From Achromobacter sp. HZ34 (GTDB lineage Bacteria > Pseudomonadota > Gammaproteobacteria > Burkholderiales > Burkholderiaceae_B), in assembly GCF_002209485.1 (NCBI RefSeq), contig NZ_NJIX01000002.1, positions 1 through 64,000 on the forward strand: a DNA stretch of 64,000 nucleotides. Direction: 5' to 3'. This document shows positions 46,890 through 56,900 of this stretch, piece after piece; positions within the stretch are counted from its first letter, which is position 1; each line of letters begins with the position of its first letter. The notes under the pieces are model-generated. The model worked only from the letters and a program-made list of their open reading frames with translations. It was not told where the DNA came from and searched no databases. Both the position numbers and the translations under genes were made by a program.

Positions 46890-49800
46890 ATGACCTCCCC
46901 CGCCGCCCGGGCCGATGTGTTGGATGCGCTGTTCCATCCTGCTGTCGCGGCCTGGTTTCATCGTAGTTATGACGCGCCCACGCCTGCTCAACAGCAAGCC
47001 TGGCCCTTGATTCATGCCGGGCGGCCGACGTTGGTGGCGGCGCCTACGGGGTCGGGGAAGACGCTGACGGCTTTCCTGGCGGCGATCGATGAGCTGGTGC
47101 GCATGGGGCTGGCCGCGGACGGGGAATTGCCCGATACCACGCTGGTGCTCTACGTTTCGCCATTGAAGGCGCTGTCCAACGATATCCGCGTCAATTTGCA
47201 GACGCCCTTGGCCGGCATCGCGCAGGAACTGGCCGCCCGCGGACTGCCGGTGCCCGCCATCCGCAGCGCCGTGCGTACCGGCGACACCACCCAGCAGGAA
47301 CGCCAGGCCATGCGGCGGCGGCCGCCCCATATCCTGGTTACCACGCCGGAATCGCTGTACGTGCTGCTGGGGTCGGCCAGCGGGCGCGCCATGCTCAATG
47401 GCATACGCTCAGTCATCGTCGATGAAATCCATGCCGTGGCCGGCGGCAAACGGGGCAGCCACCTGGCGTTGAGCCTGGCCCGCCTCGATGCACTGACGGC
47501 GTTGAACGCCCCGCCGCCAGTGCGCATCGGCCTGTCCGCCACGCAAAAGCCGCTGCAGGCGGTGGCCCGCTTCCTGGCCGGCCGCAACGCCGACGGTACG
47601 CCCGCGGATTGCGCCATCGTCGACATCGGCCACGGCCGCGCACGCGACCTGGCCCTGGAAATCCCCCCGGTGCCGCTGGAAGCCGTCATGGCCAATGACG
47701 TCTGGGAACGCGTCTACGACCGCATGGCGGAACTGGCCGCCGCGCATCGCACCACGCTGGTCTTCGTCAATACCCGCCGCATGGCGGAACGGGCGGCGCG
47801 CCACCTGGCCGAGCGGCTGGGCGCCGAAGCGGTGGCGGCCCATCACGGCAGCCTGGCCAAGGAAGCCCGGCTGGACACCGAACAACGCCTCAAACGGGGC
47901 GCGTTGAAAGTGCTGGTGGCAACGGCTTCGCTGGAACTGGGCATCGATATCGGCGAGGTGGAACTGGTCTGCCAGGTCGGCTCGCCACGCGCCATCGCGG
48001 CATTCCTGCAACGTGTGGGCCGCGCGGGCCACCAGGTCGGCGGCATTTCCAAGGGCCGGCTGTTTCCCACGTCGCGCGACGACCTGATCGAATGCGCCGC
48101 GCTGCTCGACAGCGTGCGGCGCGGCGAACTGGATACCTTGCACGTGCCGCGCGCGCCCCTGGACGTGCTGGCGCAACAGATCGTGGCCGAGGTGTCCAAC
48201 CAGGAATGGTCCGAGGACGCGCTGTACGCCCTGCTGCGCCGGGCCGAACCTTATGCCGACCTGCCCCGCGCGCGCTACGACGCGGTGTTGCGCATGCTGG
48301 CCGCGGGCTATACCGGCCGCAACGGCGTGCGCGGGGCCTATCTGCATCGCGATACGGTCAGCGGTACGGTGCGCGGCCGGCGCGGCAGCCAGCTGACCGC
48401 CGTCACGTCGGGCGGCACCATCCCCGATAACGCCGATTACGCCGTGCTGCTCGAACCGCAGGGCCAGCACATCGGCACGGTCAACGAGGACTTCGCCGTC
48501 GAAAGCCTGGCGGGCGATGTGTTCCAGCTGGGCAATACCGCTTACCGCATCCTGCGCATCGAAACCGGCCGCGTGCGGGTGGAGGATGCCCACGGCATGG
48601 CGCCCAATATTCCGTTCTGGCTGGGCGAGGCGCCGGGTCGTAGCGGCGAACTGTCGCAGGCGGTCGGACGCTTGCGGGCACAGGTCGATGACTGGCTGGC
48701 CGCCACCACGGTGAATGAGGCGATCGCCAAGCTGAGCGACACCACCGGCATCGACACCGCCGCGGCCCGGCAGATCGTCGAGTATCTGGCGCGCGCCCGT
48801 GCCGCCCTGGGCGCCTTGCCGGCCCAGGACGTCCTGATACTGGAGCGCTTCTTCGACGAATCGGGCGGCATGCAGATCGTGCTGCACGCGCCTTTCGGTA
48901 GCCGTATCAACCGGGCCTGGGGACTGGCGCTGCGCAAGCGCTTCTGCCGCACGTTCAACTTCGAACTGCAGGCGGCCGCCACCGAAGACGCCATCGTGCT
49001 GTCGCTTTCCACCAGCCACAGTTTTCCGTTGGCGGACGTCTGGCAATACCTGCGCGCGGCGACAGCGCGTGACGTGCTGGTGCAGGCGCTGCTGGATGCC
49101 CCCTTGTTCAACGCGCGCTGGCGCTGGAATGCCACCACTTCGCTGGCCATCCCGCGCTACAGCGGCGGCCGCAAGCTGGCGCCACAACTGCTGCGCATGC
49201 GCAGCGAAGATCTGTTGGCCTCGGTCTTTCCCGACCAGGCCGCCTGTCTTGAAAACATCGTCGGCGAACGCGACCTGCCGGATCACCCGCTGGTCGAGCA
49301 GACCTTGGACGACTGCCTGAACGAGGCCATGGATTGCCAGGGCTGGCTGGACGTCCTGCGGCGCATCGAACGGGGCGAGATCACCTTGCTGTCGCGCGAC
49401 CTGCCTGCCCCTTCGCCGCTGGCGATGGAGATCCTCAACGCGAATCCCTATGCCTTCCTGGACGATGCGCCGCTGGAAGAAAGGCGCACGCGCGCGGTGC
49501 AGTCGCGCCGCTGGTCCGATCCCGCCAGCAACGACGACCTGGGCGCGCTGGATCCGGCCGCCATCGCGGATGTAGCCACGCAGGCCTGGCCGCAAGCGCG
49601 CAACGCGGACGAGGTGCACGAGGCCTTGATGACGCTGGGCTGCATCACCGCCGACGAAGCGGCCGGGGTAGGCATGTCGCCGGCCAGCGGCGACGCCAGC
49701 CAGCCGGAGCCTGGCGCCGCTGCGGCCGATCATGAGAACGGGAGCAGCGATGACGGCGCCGGCGGCAACTGGCGACCCTGGCTGCAAGACCTGGCGCGCT

Positions 49801-51341
49801 CCGGCCGCGCCACGCAACTGACACTGCCGGATGGGACACGCCTATGGACGGCGCTGGAACGCCTGCCTTGCCTGCTGGCAGTCCATCCCGCAGCCGCCTG
49901 CGGACCGCCGCTGAACCCCGCCAAGGAAGCATGGCAGTTCGAAGACGCCGTCGTCGAACTGCTGCGCGCGCGCCTGGCCGGCAGCGGCCCGCGCACGCTG
50001 GCGCAGATCGTCACGCCCCTGGGGCTGGCGCCGGCGACAGGCGCCGCCGCGCTGGCAAGGCTGGAACAGGAAGGCGTGGTCTTGCGCGGCCGCTATACGC
50101 CAGGCACCACGCAGGAGCAGTGGTGCGAAAGACATCTGCTGGCGCGCATCCATCGCCTGACCATCGCGCATCTGCGGCGGGAAATCGAACCGGTCACGCG
50201 GCAGGACTTCATGCGCTTCCTGTGCCACTGGCAACGACTGGCCCCGGCCACGCGTGGCCAGGGCGCGGCGGCGCTGGGCGAAGTCCTGGACCAGCTGGAA
50301 GGCTATGAAGCCGCGGCCGGCGCGTGGGAAGCGAACCTGCTGCCAGCCCGCGTGTCGGACTACCAGCCCGCCTGGCTGGACGATCTGACGCGCGCCGGCC
50401 GCCTGGCCTGGCTGCGCATGCCCGCATCTGGCCGTAGCGCGGTTGCGACCGTGCGGGCCACGCCCATCGTGCTGCTGCCGCGCCGTCAATTGGCAGGCTG
50501 GCAGGCGCTGGCCGATCCGGCCGATCTGGACACGCTATCGGGCCGTGCCCGCGACGTCCACGACGCCTTGCGGGCCGAAGGGGCCATGTTCTTCGATGAA
50601 CTGCTGGCCGTCACCCGGCTACTACCCGTCGAACTGGAGAACGCCCTGGTCGAACTGGTGGCAACGGGACTGGTCACCGCCGACAGCTACGACGGCCTGC
50701 GCGTCTTGCTGCTGCCCGCTTCGCGGCGGGCGCCTTCAGGAAGCAGCAGCAGACGCCGCCGCGGCGCCCCGCCCCCCGGCCTGGATCAAGCCGGCCGCTG
50801 GGCCGTCGTGCGCCGCGCGGCAGCGGCGGATGGGGCCACGAAGACGGACCTGGCGACCGCCCGCGGCCGCGCGCCTGCCCGGGATCCCGCGCAACTGGAG
50901 CATCTCGTGCAGGTCTTGCTGCGGCGTTATGGCGTGGTGTTCTGGCGCCTGCTGGATCGAGAGGCCAGCTGGCTGCCGCCGTGGCGCGATCTGCTGCCTG
51001 TCCTGCACCGCCTGGAAGCACGCGGGGAAATCCGCGGGGGACGTTTCGTGGCCGGCCTGGCCGGCGAACAGTTCGCCCTGCCAGAAGCCATTCCCGTGCT
51101 GCGCGCCCTGCGCCGGCAAGACGGCGACGGCGCCTGGATCGCCGTGTCGGCGGTCGACCCCTTGAATCTTTGCGGCACCCTGCTGCCGGGTGAAAGGATT
51201 CCCGCCGTGGCCGGCAATCGCATCGTGCTGCGCGACGGCCTGCCCATGGCCGCATGGGTGGCAGGCGCGTTGCGGGAATTGGCGCCGCTTACAGCCGAAG
51301 AGCGGCAAGCGGCCCAGGCCGCGCTGGCATGGCGTGACTGA
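46890..51341 (+). CDS. lhr: Lhr-family ATP-dependent helicase (large)
   Basis: This 1483-residue protein is a full-length Lhr, the largest DNA repair helicase of bacteria and of the mycobacterial Lhr type. Walker A is APTGSGKT with Lys57, motif II is DEIH at residues 178-181, and motif VI is QRVGRAGH near residue 372. A winged-helix and a long Lhr-specific C-terminal domain follow. The Asp/Glu-Ile-His box and the 3'-to-5' SF2 layout support an RNA:DNA unwinding role. The stretch near residues 935-950 has a Ser/Gly/Asp-rich linker, and another Ser/Arg-rich linker lies near residue 1285. imuA starts 462 bp downstream. Confidence 0.93.
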   Translation: MTSPAARADVLDALFHPAVAAWFHRSYDAPTPAQQQAWPLIHAGRPTLVAAPTGSGKTLTAFLAAIDELVRMGLAADGELPDTTLVLYVSPLKALSNDIRVNLQTPLAGIAQELAARGLPVPAIRSAVRTGDTTQQERQAMRRRPPHILVTTPESLYVLLGSASGRAMLNGIRSVIVDEIHAVAGGKRGSHLALSLARLDALTALNAPPPVRIGLSATQKPLQAVARFLAGRNADGTPADCAIVDIGHGRARDLALEIPPVPLEAVMANDVWERVYDRMAELAAAHRTTLVFVNTRRMAERAARHLAERLGAEAVAAHHGSLAKEARLDTEQRLKRGALKVLVATASLELGIDIGEVELVCQVGSPRAIAAFLQRVGRAGHQVGGISKGRLFPTSRDDLIECAALLDSVRRGELDTLHVPRAPLDVLAQQIVAEVSNQEWSEDALYALLRRAEPYADLPRARYDAVLRMLAAGYTGRNGVRGAYLHRDTVSGTVRGRRGSQLTAVTSGGTIPDNADYAVLLEPQGQHIGTVNEDFAVESLAGDVFQLGNTAYRILRIETGRVRVEDAHGMAPNIPFWLGEAPGRSGELSQAVGRLRAQVDDWLAATTVNEAIAKLSDTTGIDTAAARQIVEYLARARAALGALPAQDVLILERFFDESGGMQIVLHAPFGSRINRAWGLALRKRFCRTFNFELQAAATEDAIVLSLSTSHSFPLADVWQYLRAATARDVLVQALLDAPLFNARWRWNATTSLAIPRYSGGRKLAPQLLRMRSEDLLASVFPDQAACLENIVGERDLPDHPLVEQTLDDCLNEAMDCQGWLDVLRRIERGEITLLSRDLPAPSPLAMEILNANPYAFLDDAPLEERRTRAVQSRRWSDPASNDDLGALDPAAIADVATQAWPQARNADEVHEALMTLGCITADEAAGVGMSPASGDASQPEPGAAAADHENGSSDDGAGGNWRPWLQDLARSGRATQLTLPDGTRLWTALERLPCLLAVHPAAACGPPLNPAKEAWQFEDAVVELLRARLAGSGPRTLAQIVTPLGLAPATGAAALARLEQEGVVLRGRYTPGTTQEQWCERHLLARIHRLTIAHLRREIEPVTRQDFMRFLCHWQRLAPATRGQGAAALGEVLDQLEGYEAAAGAWEANLLPARVSDYQPAWLDDLTRAGRLAWLRMPASGRSAVATVRATPIVLLPRRQLAGWQALADPADLDTLSGRARDVHDALRAEGAMFFDELLAVTRLLPVELENALVELVATGLVTADSYDGLRVLLLPASRRAPSGSSSRRRRGAPPPGLDQAGRWAVVRRAAAADGATKTDLATARGRAPARDPAQLEHLVQVLLRRYGVVFWRLLDREASWLPPWRDLLPVLHRLEARGEIRGGRFVAGLAGEQFALPEAIPVLRALRRQDGDGAWIAVSAVDPLNLCGTLLPGERIPAVAGNRIVLRDGLPMAAWVAGALRELAPLTAEERQAAQAALAWRD

Positions 51342-51374
51342 CCGGCCGACCTGATGGCTGATGGAGAGGCTGTT

Positions 51375-51406
51375 GGGTGGCTGAGGGGTGGCTGAGGGAG
51401 TGGCTG
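51375..51406. repeat. 10-11-bp tandem repeat after the lhr stop codon
   Basis: Three G-rich units, GGGTGGCTGA, GGGGTGGCTGA and GGGAGTGGCTG, lie 34-65 bp after the lhr stop. Confidence 0.6.
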
Positions 51407-51688
51407 CGTGCTGGTTGCCATGCCGTCGGCGACCCCTGGATGGCATTTCCACGGACGTGGAAAAAGCAGCAATCACTGCTTGACAAATACAACACGCCAA
51501 ATATCAGGGTAAATCCGGGCAGATCCGGCGCGATTTATACAGCCCATTGATTTTTAAGGGCTTTTAAAATTTTCCCAAAACCTATCCCTAGACTTGTCCA
51601 CAGAAGATGTTGATAAGTCCAGCCCGGAAAAGCGGTGCCTGCCCCCATTTATTCATTAAATCGGGCGGCTCGATGGCGCAATTTTATG

Positions 51689-51704
51689 CTGTATATTTAT
51701 CCAG
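51689..51704. promoter_or_regulatory. LexA-like SOS box upstream of imuA
   Basis: CTGTATATTTATCCAG matches the CTGT-N8-ACAG LexA consensus at seven of eight core positions, with an AT-rich centre as in the strongest E. coli boxes. It ends 99 bp before the imuA ATG and lies in an AT-rich stretch. DNA-damage induction of imuA-imuB-dnaE2 is established in other bacteria. Confidence 0.75.
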
Positions 51705-51803
51705 TGCATTCTTTTTTTATACAGCTATTCCAAACCACTGCCTTCACACCGCCATCGCCATGCCTGGCCTTGGCAACCAAACCGTCCGATATCGCCCTTC
51801 GTC

Positions 51804-52529
51804 ATGCCCTCCCCAGCCGCCCTCAGCCCCGAGCGCATCCACCCCGCCCTATGGCGTGGGACGCAACTCGCGCGCGGCACCCGGGCGACGGTACGGACAG
51901 GCCACCCCCAACTGACGCGTGAACTCCCTGACGGCGGCTGGCCCACCGGTGCCCTGACCGAACTACTGCTGGCACGCCCGGGCATCGGCGAACTGCGCTT
52001 GCTGCAACCCGCCCTGGCCGCGCTGCCGGCGGACGGGCCGATTGCCCTGGTACAGCCCCCTTGCGTCCCGCATATCGCGGCCTGGACCAGCGCCGGCCTG
52101 GACCCCGGGCGCTTGTGGTGGATAGACCCCGCCCGTGAAACCGACGCACTGTGGGCCACCGAGCAGATCCTCAAAAACGGCAGTTGCGCCGCGTTGCTGT
52201 GCTGGCTGCCGCGGGTCCGTACCGCCAGCCTGCGCCGCCTGCACCTGGCGGCCCAGGCCAGCGGCACGCTGCTGTTCGCCCTGCGGCCCGCGCGCGACGC
52301 CAGCCAGGCCTCGCCGGCACCCTTGCGGCTGGAACTGCGTACGGTCAGCGGCGGCCTGGCCATCAACCTGCTCAAACGGCGCGGTCCCGTTTGCGCCCAA
52401 CCCTTGTTCATCGCGCTGGACACCGCCCTGGTGCCACGCCTTCTGCCCACGCATGCCCATTCCGCTCTGGATCGCCGTATCCCTGCCCAGGCTGGCGCTG
52501 GACGCCCTGCGTCCGCCCTGGCCACTTGA
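51804..52529 (+). CDS. imuA: ImuA, translesion synthesis accessory protein
   Basis: This 241-residue protein is the RecA-like, SulA-related first member of the mutasome. The text IHPALWRGTQLARGTR, then LPDGGWPTGALTELLL, then the Walker-like central domain with LLCWLPRVRTASLRRLHLAAQ, match ImuA. It does not carry a normal P-loop and probably acts as a non-ATPase RecA relative that helps place ImuB and DnaE2 at lesions. Its end overlaps imuB by 77 bp. The start at 51804 has no strong ribosome binding site. Confidence 0.92.
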   Translation: MPSPAALSPERIHPALWRGTQLARGTRATVRTGHPQLTRELPDGGWPTGALTELLLARPGIGELRLLQPALAALPADGPIALVQPPCVPHIAAWTSAGLDPGRLWWIDPARETDALWATEQILKNGSCAALLCWLPRVRTASLRRLHLAAQASGTLLFALRPARDASQASPAPLRLELRTVSGGLAINLLKRRGPVCAQPLFIALDTALVPRLLPTHAHSALDRRIPAQAGAGRPASALAT

Positions 52530-53922
52530 AAGCACGGCTTGCGCGGTCATGCAGCAGGATCGCGTCCTCGCCCTGACGACCACCGCCGCCGACCTTGGCA
52601 TCCAGCCAGGCCTGCGGCGGGGCGGCGTCACGGCCATCGCCCCGCAGGTCATCATGCTGGAACGCGACGCCGCCGCCGAGGACGACGCCCGCCAGGCCAC
52701 CGCCCTGGCGTTGCTGCAATACACGCCGGAAGTGACGCTGGCCAGCGCCGATACCATCCTGCTGAACGTGGGCGCCAGCCTGCGCGCGTTCGGCGGGCCA
52801 CGCCGGCTGCTGCGCCGCGCCCGCGCCACCGTCGCCAGCCAGGAACTGCTGGCCGTGCTGGCGATGGCGCCCACCGCGGGCGGCGCCTGGCTGCTGGCGC
52901 AAGGCCAGGCACACCGGCGCCGGGTCATCCGCCTGGCGGCGCTGGCGCGGCGGCTCGATGCCCTGCCCTGCGATCTGTTGCCGCAGGCCCAGCCTTACCA
53001 GGACTGGCTGCGCGGCATCGGCTGCCCCACGTTGCGGCACTTGCGCGCCCTGCCGCGCGCCGGCCTGCAACGGCGCTGCGGACCGGAACTGACGCTGGCC
53101 CTGGACCGCGCCTATGGCCAGGCGCCGCAGGCCCATGCCTGGCTGGCGGCGCCGCCCAGCTTCCGGCGCCGCCATGAACTGATCGAACGCATCGAACACA
53201 CCGACGCCGTGCTGGCGGTGACCACGCGCCTGCTCGAACCGCTGTGCGGCTGGCTGGCCGCGCATCAACTGGCCGTGCCCCGCTTGCGGCTGGAACTGGA
53301 ACACGAACGCGGCCGGCACGCGCGGCCGCCTACGCCGCTGGACCTGGCCCTGGCCGAACCCGCCTGGCAGGCCGCCCATTTGCAGGCCTTGCTGCGCGAG
53401 CGCCTGGGCCGCCTGACACTGGAGGCGCCCGTCATCGCGGTGGTGCTGGACGCGCCCGACACCGTGGCACGGCCGGGCGCCAACACCACGCTGTTCCCCG
53501 ATCCTTCGCAACAGGCCGGCGACCAGGCGCGCCTGCTGGACCTCTTGGCCGCGCGGCTCGGCCGCGAACGCGTGCGCGTACCCTGCCCGGCCGCCGATCA
53601 TCGTCCCGAGGCGGCCAATCGCTGGCGCCAGGCCCACGATGCGGCATCGTCCGCCAAGCCTGGCGCGGCCCTGGCGCTGGATCGTCCCTACTGGTTGCTC
53701 GAACCGCCGCAAGCCCTGCGGGTACGCGATCAACGGCCCGTCCATGGTTCGCCCCTGACGCTGGTGCGTGGTCCGGAACGGATCGAAAGCGGCTGGTGGG
53801 ACGAAGGCCTGGCCTTGCGCGATTACTTCGTCGCCGAAGACGCCGAGGGCGCCCGCTACTGGATCTATCGCGAACGCGATGAGCAGGACGGCCGCTGGTT
53901 CCTGCACGGCCTGTTCGGCTGA
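52453..53922 (+). CDS. imuB: ImuB, Y-family polymerase-like mutasome protein
   Basis: The protein has 489 residues from the ATG at 52453 (MPIPLWIAV); the open frame extends to 52135, but that part lies inside imuA. ImuB has the Y-family polymerase fold (LPRLALDALRPPWP, RRGGVTAIAPQVIMLERD, VGASLRAFGG) but lacks the acidic catalytic residues of real Y polymerases, as in all ImuB proteins. It bridges DnaE2 and the beta clamp. The tail contains the C-terminal domain common to the family, ending WYLIYRERDEQDGRWFLHG in spirit (YWIYRERDEQ). Confidence 0.93.
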   Translation: MPIPLWIAVSLPRLALDALRPPWPLESTACAVMQQDRVLALTTTAADLGIQPGLRRGGVTAIAPQVIMLERDAAAEDDARQATALALLQYTPEVTLASADTILLNVGASLRAFGGPRRLLRRARATVASQELLAVLAMAPTAGGAWLLAQGQAHRRRVIRLAALARRLDALPCDLLPQAQPYQDWLRGIGCPTLRHLRALPRAGLQRRCGPELTLALDRAYGQAPQAHAWLAAPPSFRRRHELIERIEHTDAVLAVTTRLLEPLCGWLAAHQLAVPRLRLELEHERGRHARPPTPLDLALAEPAWQAAHLQALLRERLGRLTLEAPVIAVVLDAPDTVARPGANTTLFPDPSQQAGDQARLLDLLAARLGRERVRVPCPAADHRPEAANRWRQAHDAASSAKPGAALALDRPYWLLEPPQALRVRDQRPVHGSPLTLVRGPERIESGWWDEGLALRDYFVAEDAEGARYWIYRERDEQDGRWFLHGLFG

Positions 53923-53938
53923 GAGCGAATGATTCATC

Positions 53939-56900
53939 ATGCAGATACTGGAAGAAGACGACGACCGCGATGACGACGATGAAGACGACGGCCTGGCCGC
54001 CGTCGTGCCGTCGTTGCCTGGCTATGCGGAACTTTGCTGCCTGTCGAATTTCTCCTTCCTGCGAGGCGCGTCCCATCCGGAAGAACTGGTCGAGCGCGCC
54101 GCCGGGCTGGGCTACGAAGCCCTGGCCCTGACCGACGAATGTTCCCTGGCCGGCGTGGTGCGCGCGCACGTGCAGGCCAAAACCAGCGGGCTGCGGCTGA
54201 TCATCGGCAGCAGCTTCACGCTGGCGACGGGTATCGCGGGTGGCCGAGGTGGCGGAGATGACCGAAATGGCGCGGGTGCCACTGGTAACACGACCGCGCA
54301 GGATCCTCCGCCGCGCATCGTGCTGCTGGCGCAAACCCGTGAAGGCTACGGCAACCTGGCGGAACTGATCACGCTGGCACGCACGCGCGCGGCCAGGAAA
54401 GGCAGTTATATGCTGGCGCCCGCGGATCTCGAAGCGCCCGCCGCCCCTTATGCGCATCTGCGCCGCATGCCCGATTGCCTGGCCATCCTGGTGCCGGACC
54501 ATGGCGTCAGCGCCGACGTGCTGGTGCGCCAGGCCCGCTGGCTGGCGGACATCTTCCCCGACCGCGCCTGGCTGGGCCTGGCGCTGCAGCATCACAGCCG
54601 CGACGACCTGCACCGCGCGCACGTCGATGCGGCCGCGCAGGCCAGCGGCATGCCGGTGGTCGCGCTGGGCCTGGTCGAAATGCATCTGCGTTCACGCAAG
54701 CCGCTGCACGATACGCTGACGGCGATACGCCTGGGCAAGTCGGTGCGCGACTGCGGCTATGCCTTGGCGGCCAATGCCGAACGGCATCTGCGTTCGCGCC
54801 TGCGCCTGGGATATCTGTATCCCGCCGCCGCGCTGCGCCAGGCGCTCTTCATCGCGCGCCGCTGCAGCTTCAACCTGGAAGAGCTGCGCTATGAATATCC
54901 CGATGAAATCGTGCCCAAGGGCAGCACGCCGGCCACGTATCTGCGCGAGCAGACCTGGCTGGGCGCCCAACGGCGCTACGGCGCCAGCACGCCGCCCGTG
55001 GTGGTCGAGCAGATCGAAAAGGAACTGGCACTGATCCAGGAGCTGCACTACGAGGCTTACTTCCTGACGGTCTACGACATCGTCCAGTTCGCGCGCCAGC
55101 AGAAGATCCTGTGCCAGGGCCGTGGGTCGGCTGCCAATTCGGCGGTCTGCTATTGCCTGGGCATCACCGAGGTCAACCCGGCGCAAGGCAACAGCCTGTT
55201 CGAACGCTTCATCAGCAAGGAACGCAACGAGCCGCCGGATATCGACGTCGACTTCGAGCATCAGCGCCGCGAAGAGGTGATCCAGTACATCTACGGCAAG
55301 TACGGCCGGCCACGCGCGGCCCTGACCGCCGTGGTCATCAGCTACCGTCCGCGCAGCGTGCTGCGCGATACCGGCAAGGCGTTGGGGGTAGACCCCGCCA
55401 TTGTCGATGCCGTGGCCAAGGCCCACCAGTGGTGGGACGACAGGCGCGCGCTGCTGGAAGGTTTCGGCAATTGCGGGCTGGACCCGGAATCGCCCGTCGC
55501 CCGGCAATGGGCGGCGCTGGCCACGCAACTGCTGGGTTTCCCGCGCCATCTGTCGCAGCATCCGGGCGGCTTCGTCATCGCGCGCGGCAAGCTGTCGCGC
55601 CTGGTGCCGATCGAGAACGCCGCAATGGCCGATCGCAGCGTCGTGCAATGGGACAAGGACGACCTCGACGCCATGCGCCTGCTCAAGGTGGACGTGCTGG
55701 CGCTGGGCATGCTGTCGGTGATCCGGCGCGCACTGGAGCTCACCAGCGTGCGCCGCGGCCGGCCCTTCGCGATGCAGGACGTGCCGCAAGAGGACAAGGC
55801 CACCTACGACATGATCAGCGATGCCGACACGGTCGGTGTCTTCCAGATCGAGTCCCGCGCGCAGATGACCATGCTGCCGCGCCTGCGGCCAAAAACGTAT
55901 TACGACCTGGTCATCGAGGTGGCCATCGTGCGGCCGGGTCCTATCCAGGGCGGCATGGTGCATCCCTATCTGCGCCGCCGGCAAGGGCTGGAGCCCATCA
56001 CCTACCCCAGCGAGAAAGTAAAGGCCGTGCTGGAGCGTACCAATGGCGTGCCCATCTTTCAGGAGCAGGTCATGCAGATCGCCATGGTGGCGGCCGGTTT
56101 CACGGGAGGCGAGGCCGATGAGTTGCGCCGTTCCATGGCGGCGTGGCGGCGCAAGGGCGGTGTCGATAAATTCCGCGTCAAGCTTATCGGGGGGCTGCTG
56201 GCGCATGGCTATACCAAGGACTTCGCCGAAGCCATCTTCCGCCAGGTCGAAGGCTTCGGCGAATATGGTTTTCCGGAAAGCCATGCCGCCAGCTTCGCCC
56301 TGCTGGCCTATGTCAGTTCCTGGCTCAAGCGCCACGAGCCCGAGGCTTTTCTTGCCGCGCTGCTCAATTCCCAACCCATGGGGTTCTATGCGCCGGCGCA
56401 ACTGGTCCAGGATGCGCGCCGCCACGGCGTGCGCGTGCTGCCGGTCGATGTGATGCATAGCGACTGGGAATGCACGTTGGTGTTCGATGAGGGGGCAATG
56501 ATTGGAGGGGCAGTGAAGAAAGGCGCCGTAAAAGGCATAGCAAATGAGAGGACGGAAAATCACAATGCCGCAAAGAAAACCGCAACGAATGGAGTCCCCG
56601 GCACCGAAGGTGGGACGAAGGGATTCCCCGCCATCGAAGGCAGCATGGAATTGCGGCATGCGCCGTCGCATGCGCATGCGCCGCGTCCCGCCGTGCGCCT
56701 GGGCCTGAATCGCGTCAAGGGCATGGGGCAAGCCGCCGCCGATCGCATCAGCGCGGCGCGCGCCGTCGCGCCTTTCCACGACAGCGAAGACCTGGCGCGC
56801 CGCGCCGACCTGAATCGCCACGAACTCGACGCGCTGGCCGCGGGCGATGCCTTGCGCACGCTTGCCGGCCATCGCCGCCAGGCGCGTTGGGCCGCGGCCG

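Larger units (their letters stand above)
51342..51803. other. Intergenic region with repeats, hairpins and the SOS promoter
   Basis: This is the longest gene-free stretch, 462 bp, and is AT-richer than its surroundings. It holds a 10-11-bp tandem repeat just after the lhr stop, two stems (TTTCCACG/CGTGGAAA at 51446-51463 and AAGCAG/CTGCTT at 51464-51481) that may end lhr transcription, an AT-rich block near 51530-51600, and the LexA-like box at 51689-51704 that heads the imuA operon. No plausible protein-coding gene is in it. Confidence 0.7.

Noticed and set aside
47409-49817. 802-residue minus-strand frame inside lhr
   Set aside because: The composition is Arg/Gln/Gly-rich and lacks any motif, while the plus-strand helicase is complete across the region.
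52135-52452. Extra N-terminal 106 residues on ImuB
   Set aside because: They lie within imuA in another frame and have no similarity to the family, whose members start at the MPIPLWIAV-like Met.
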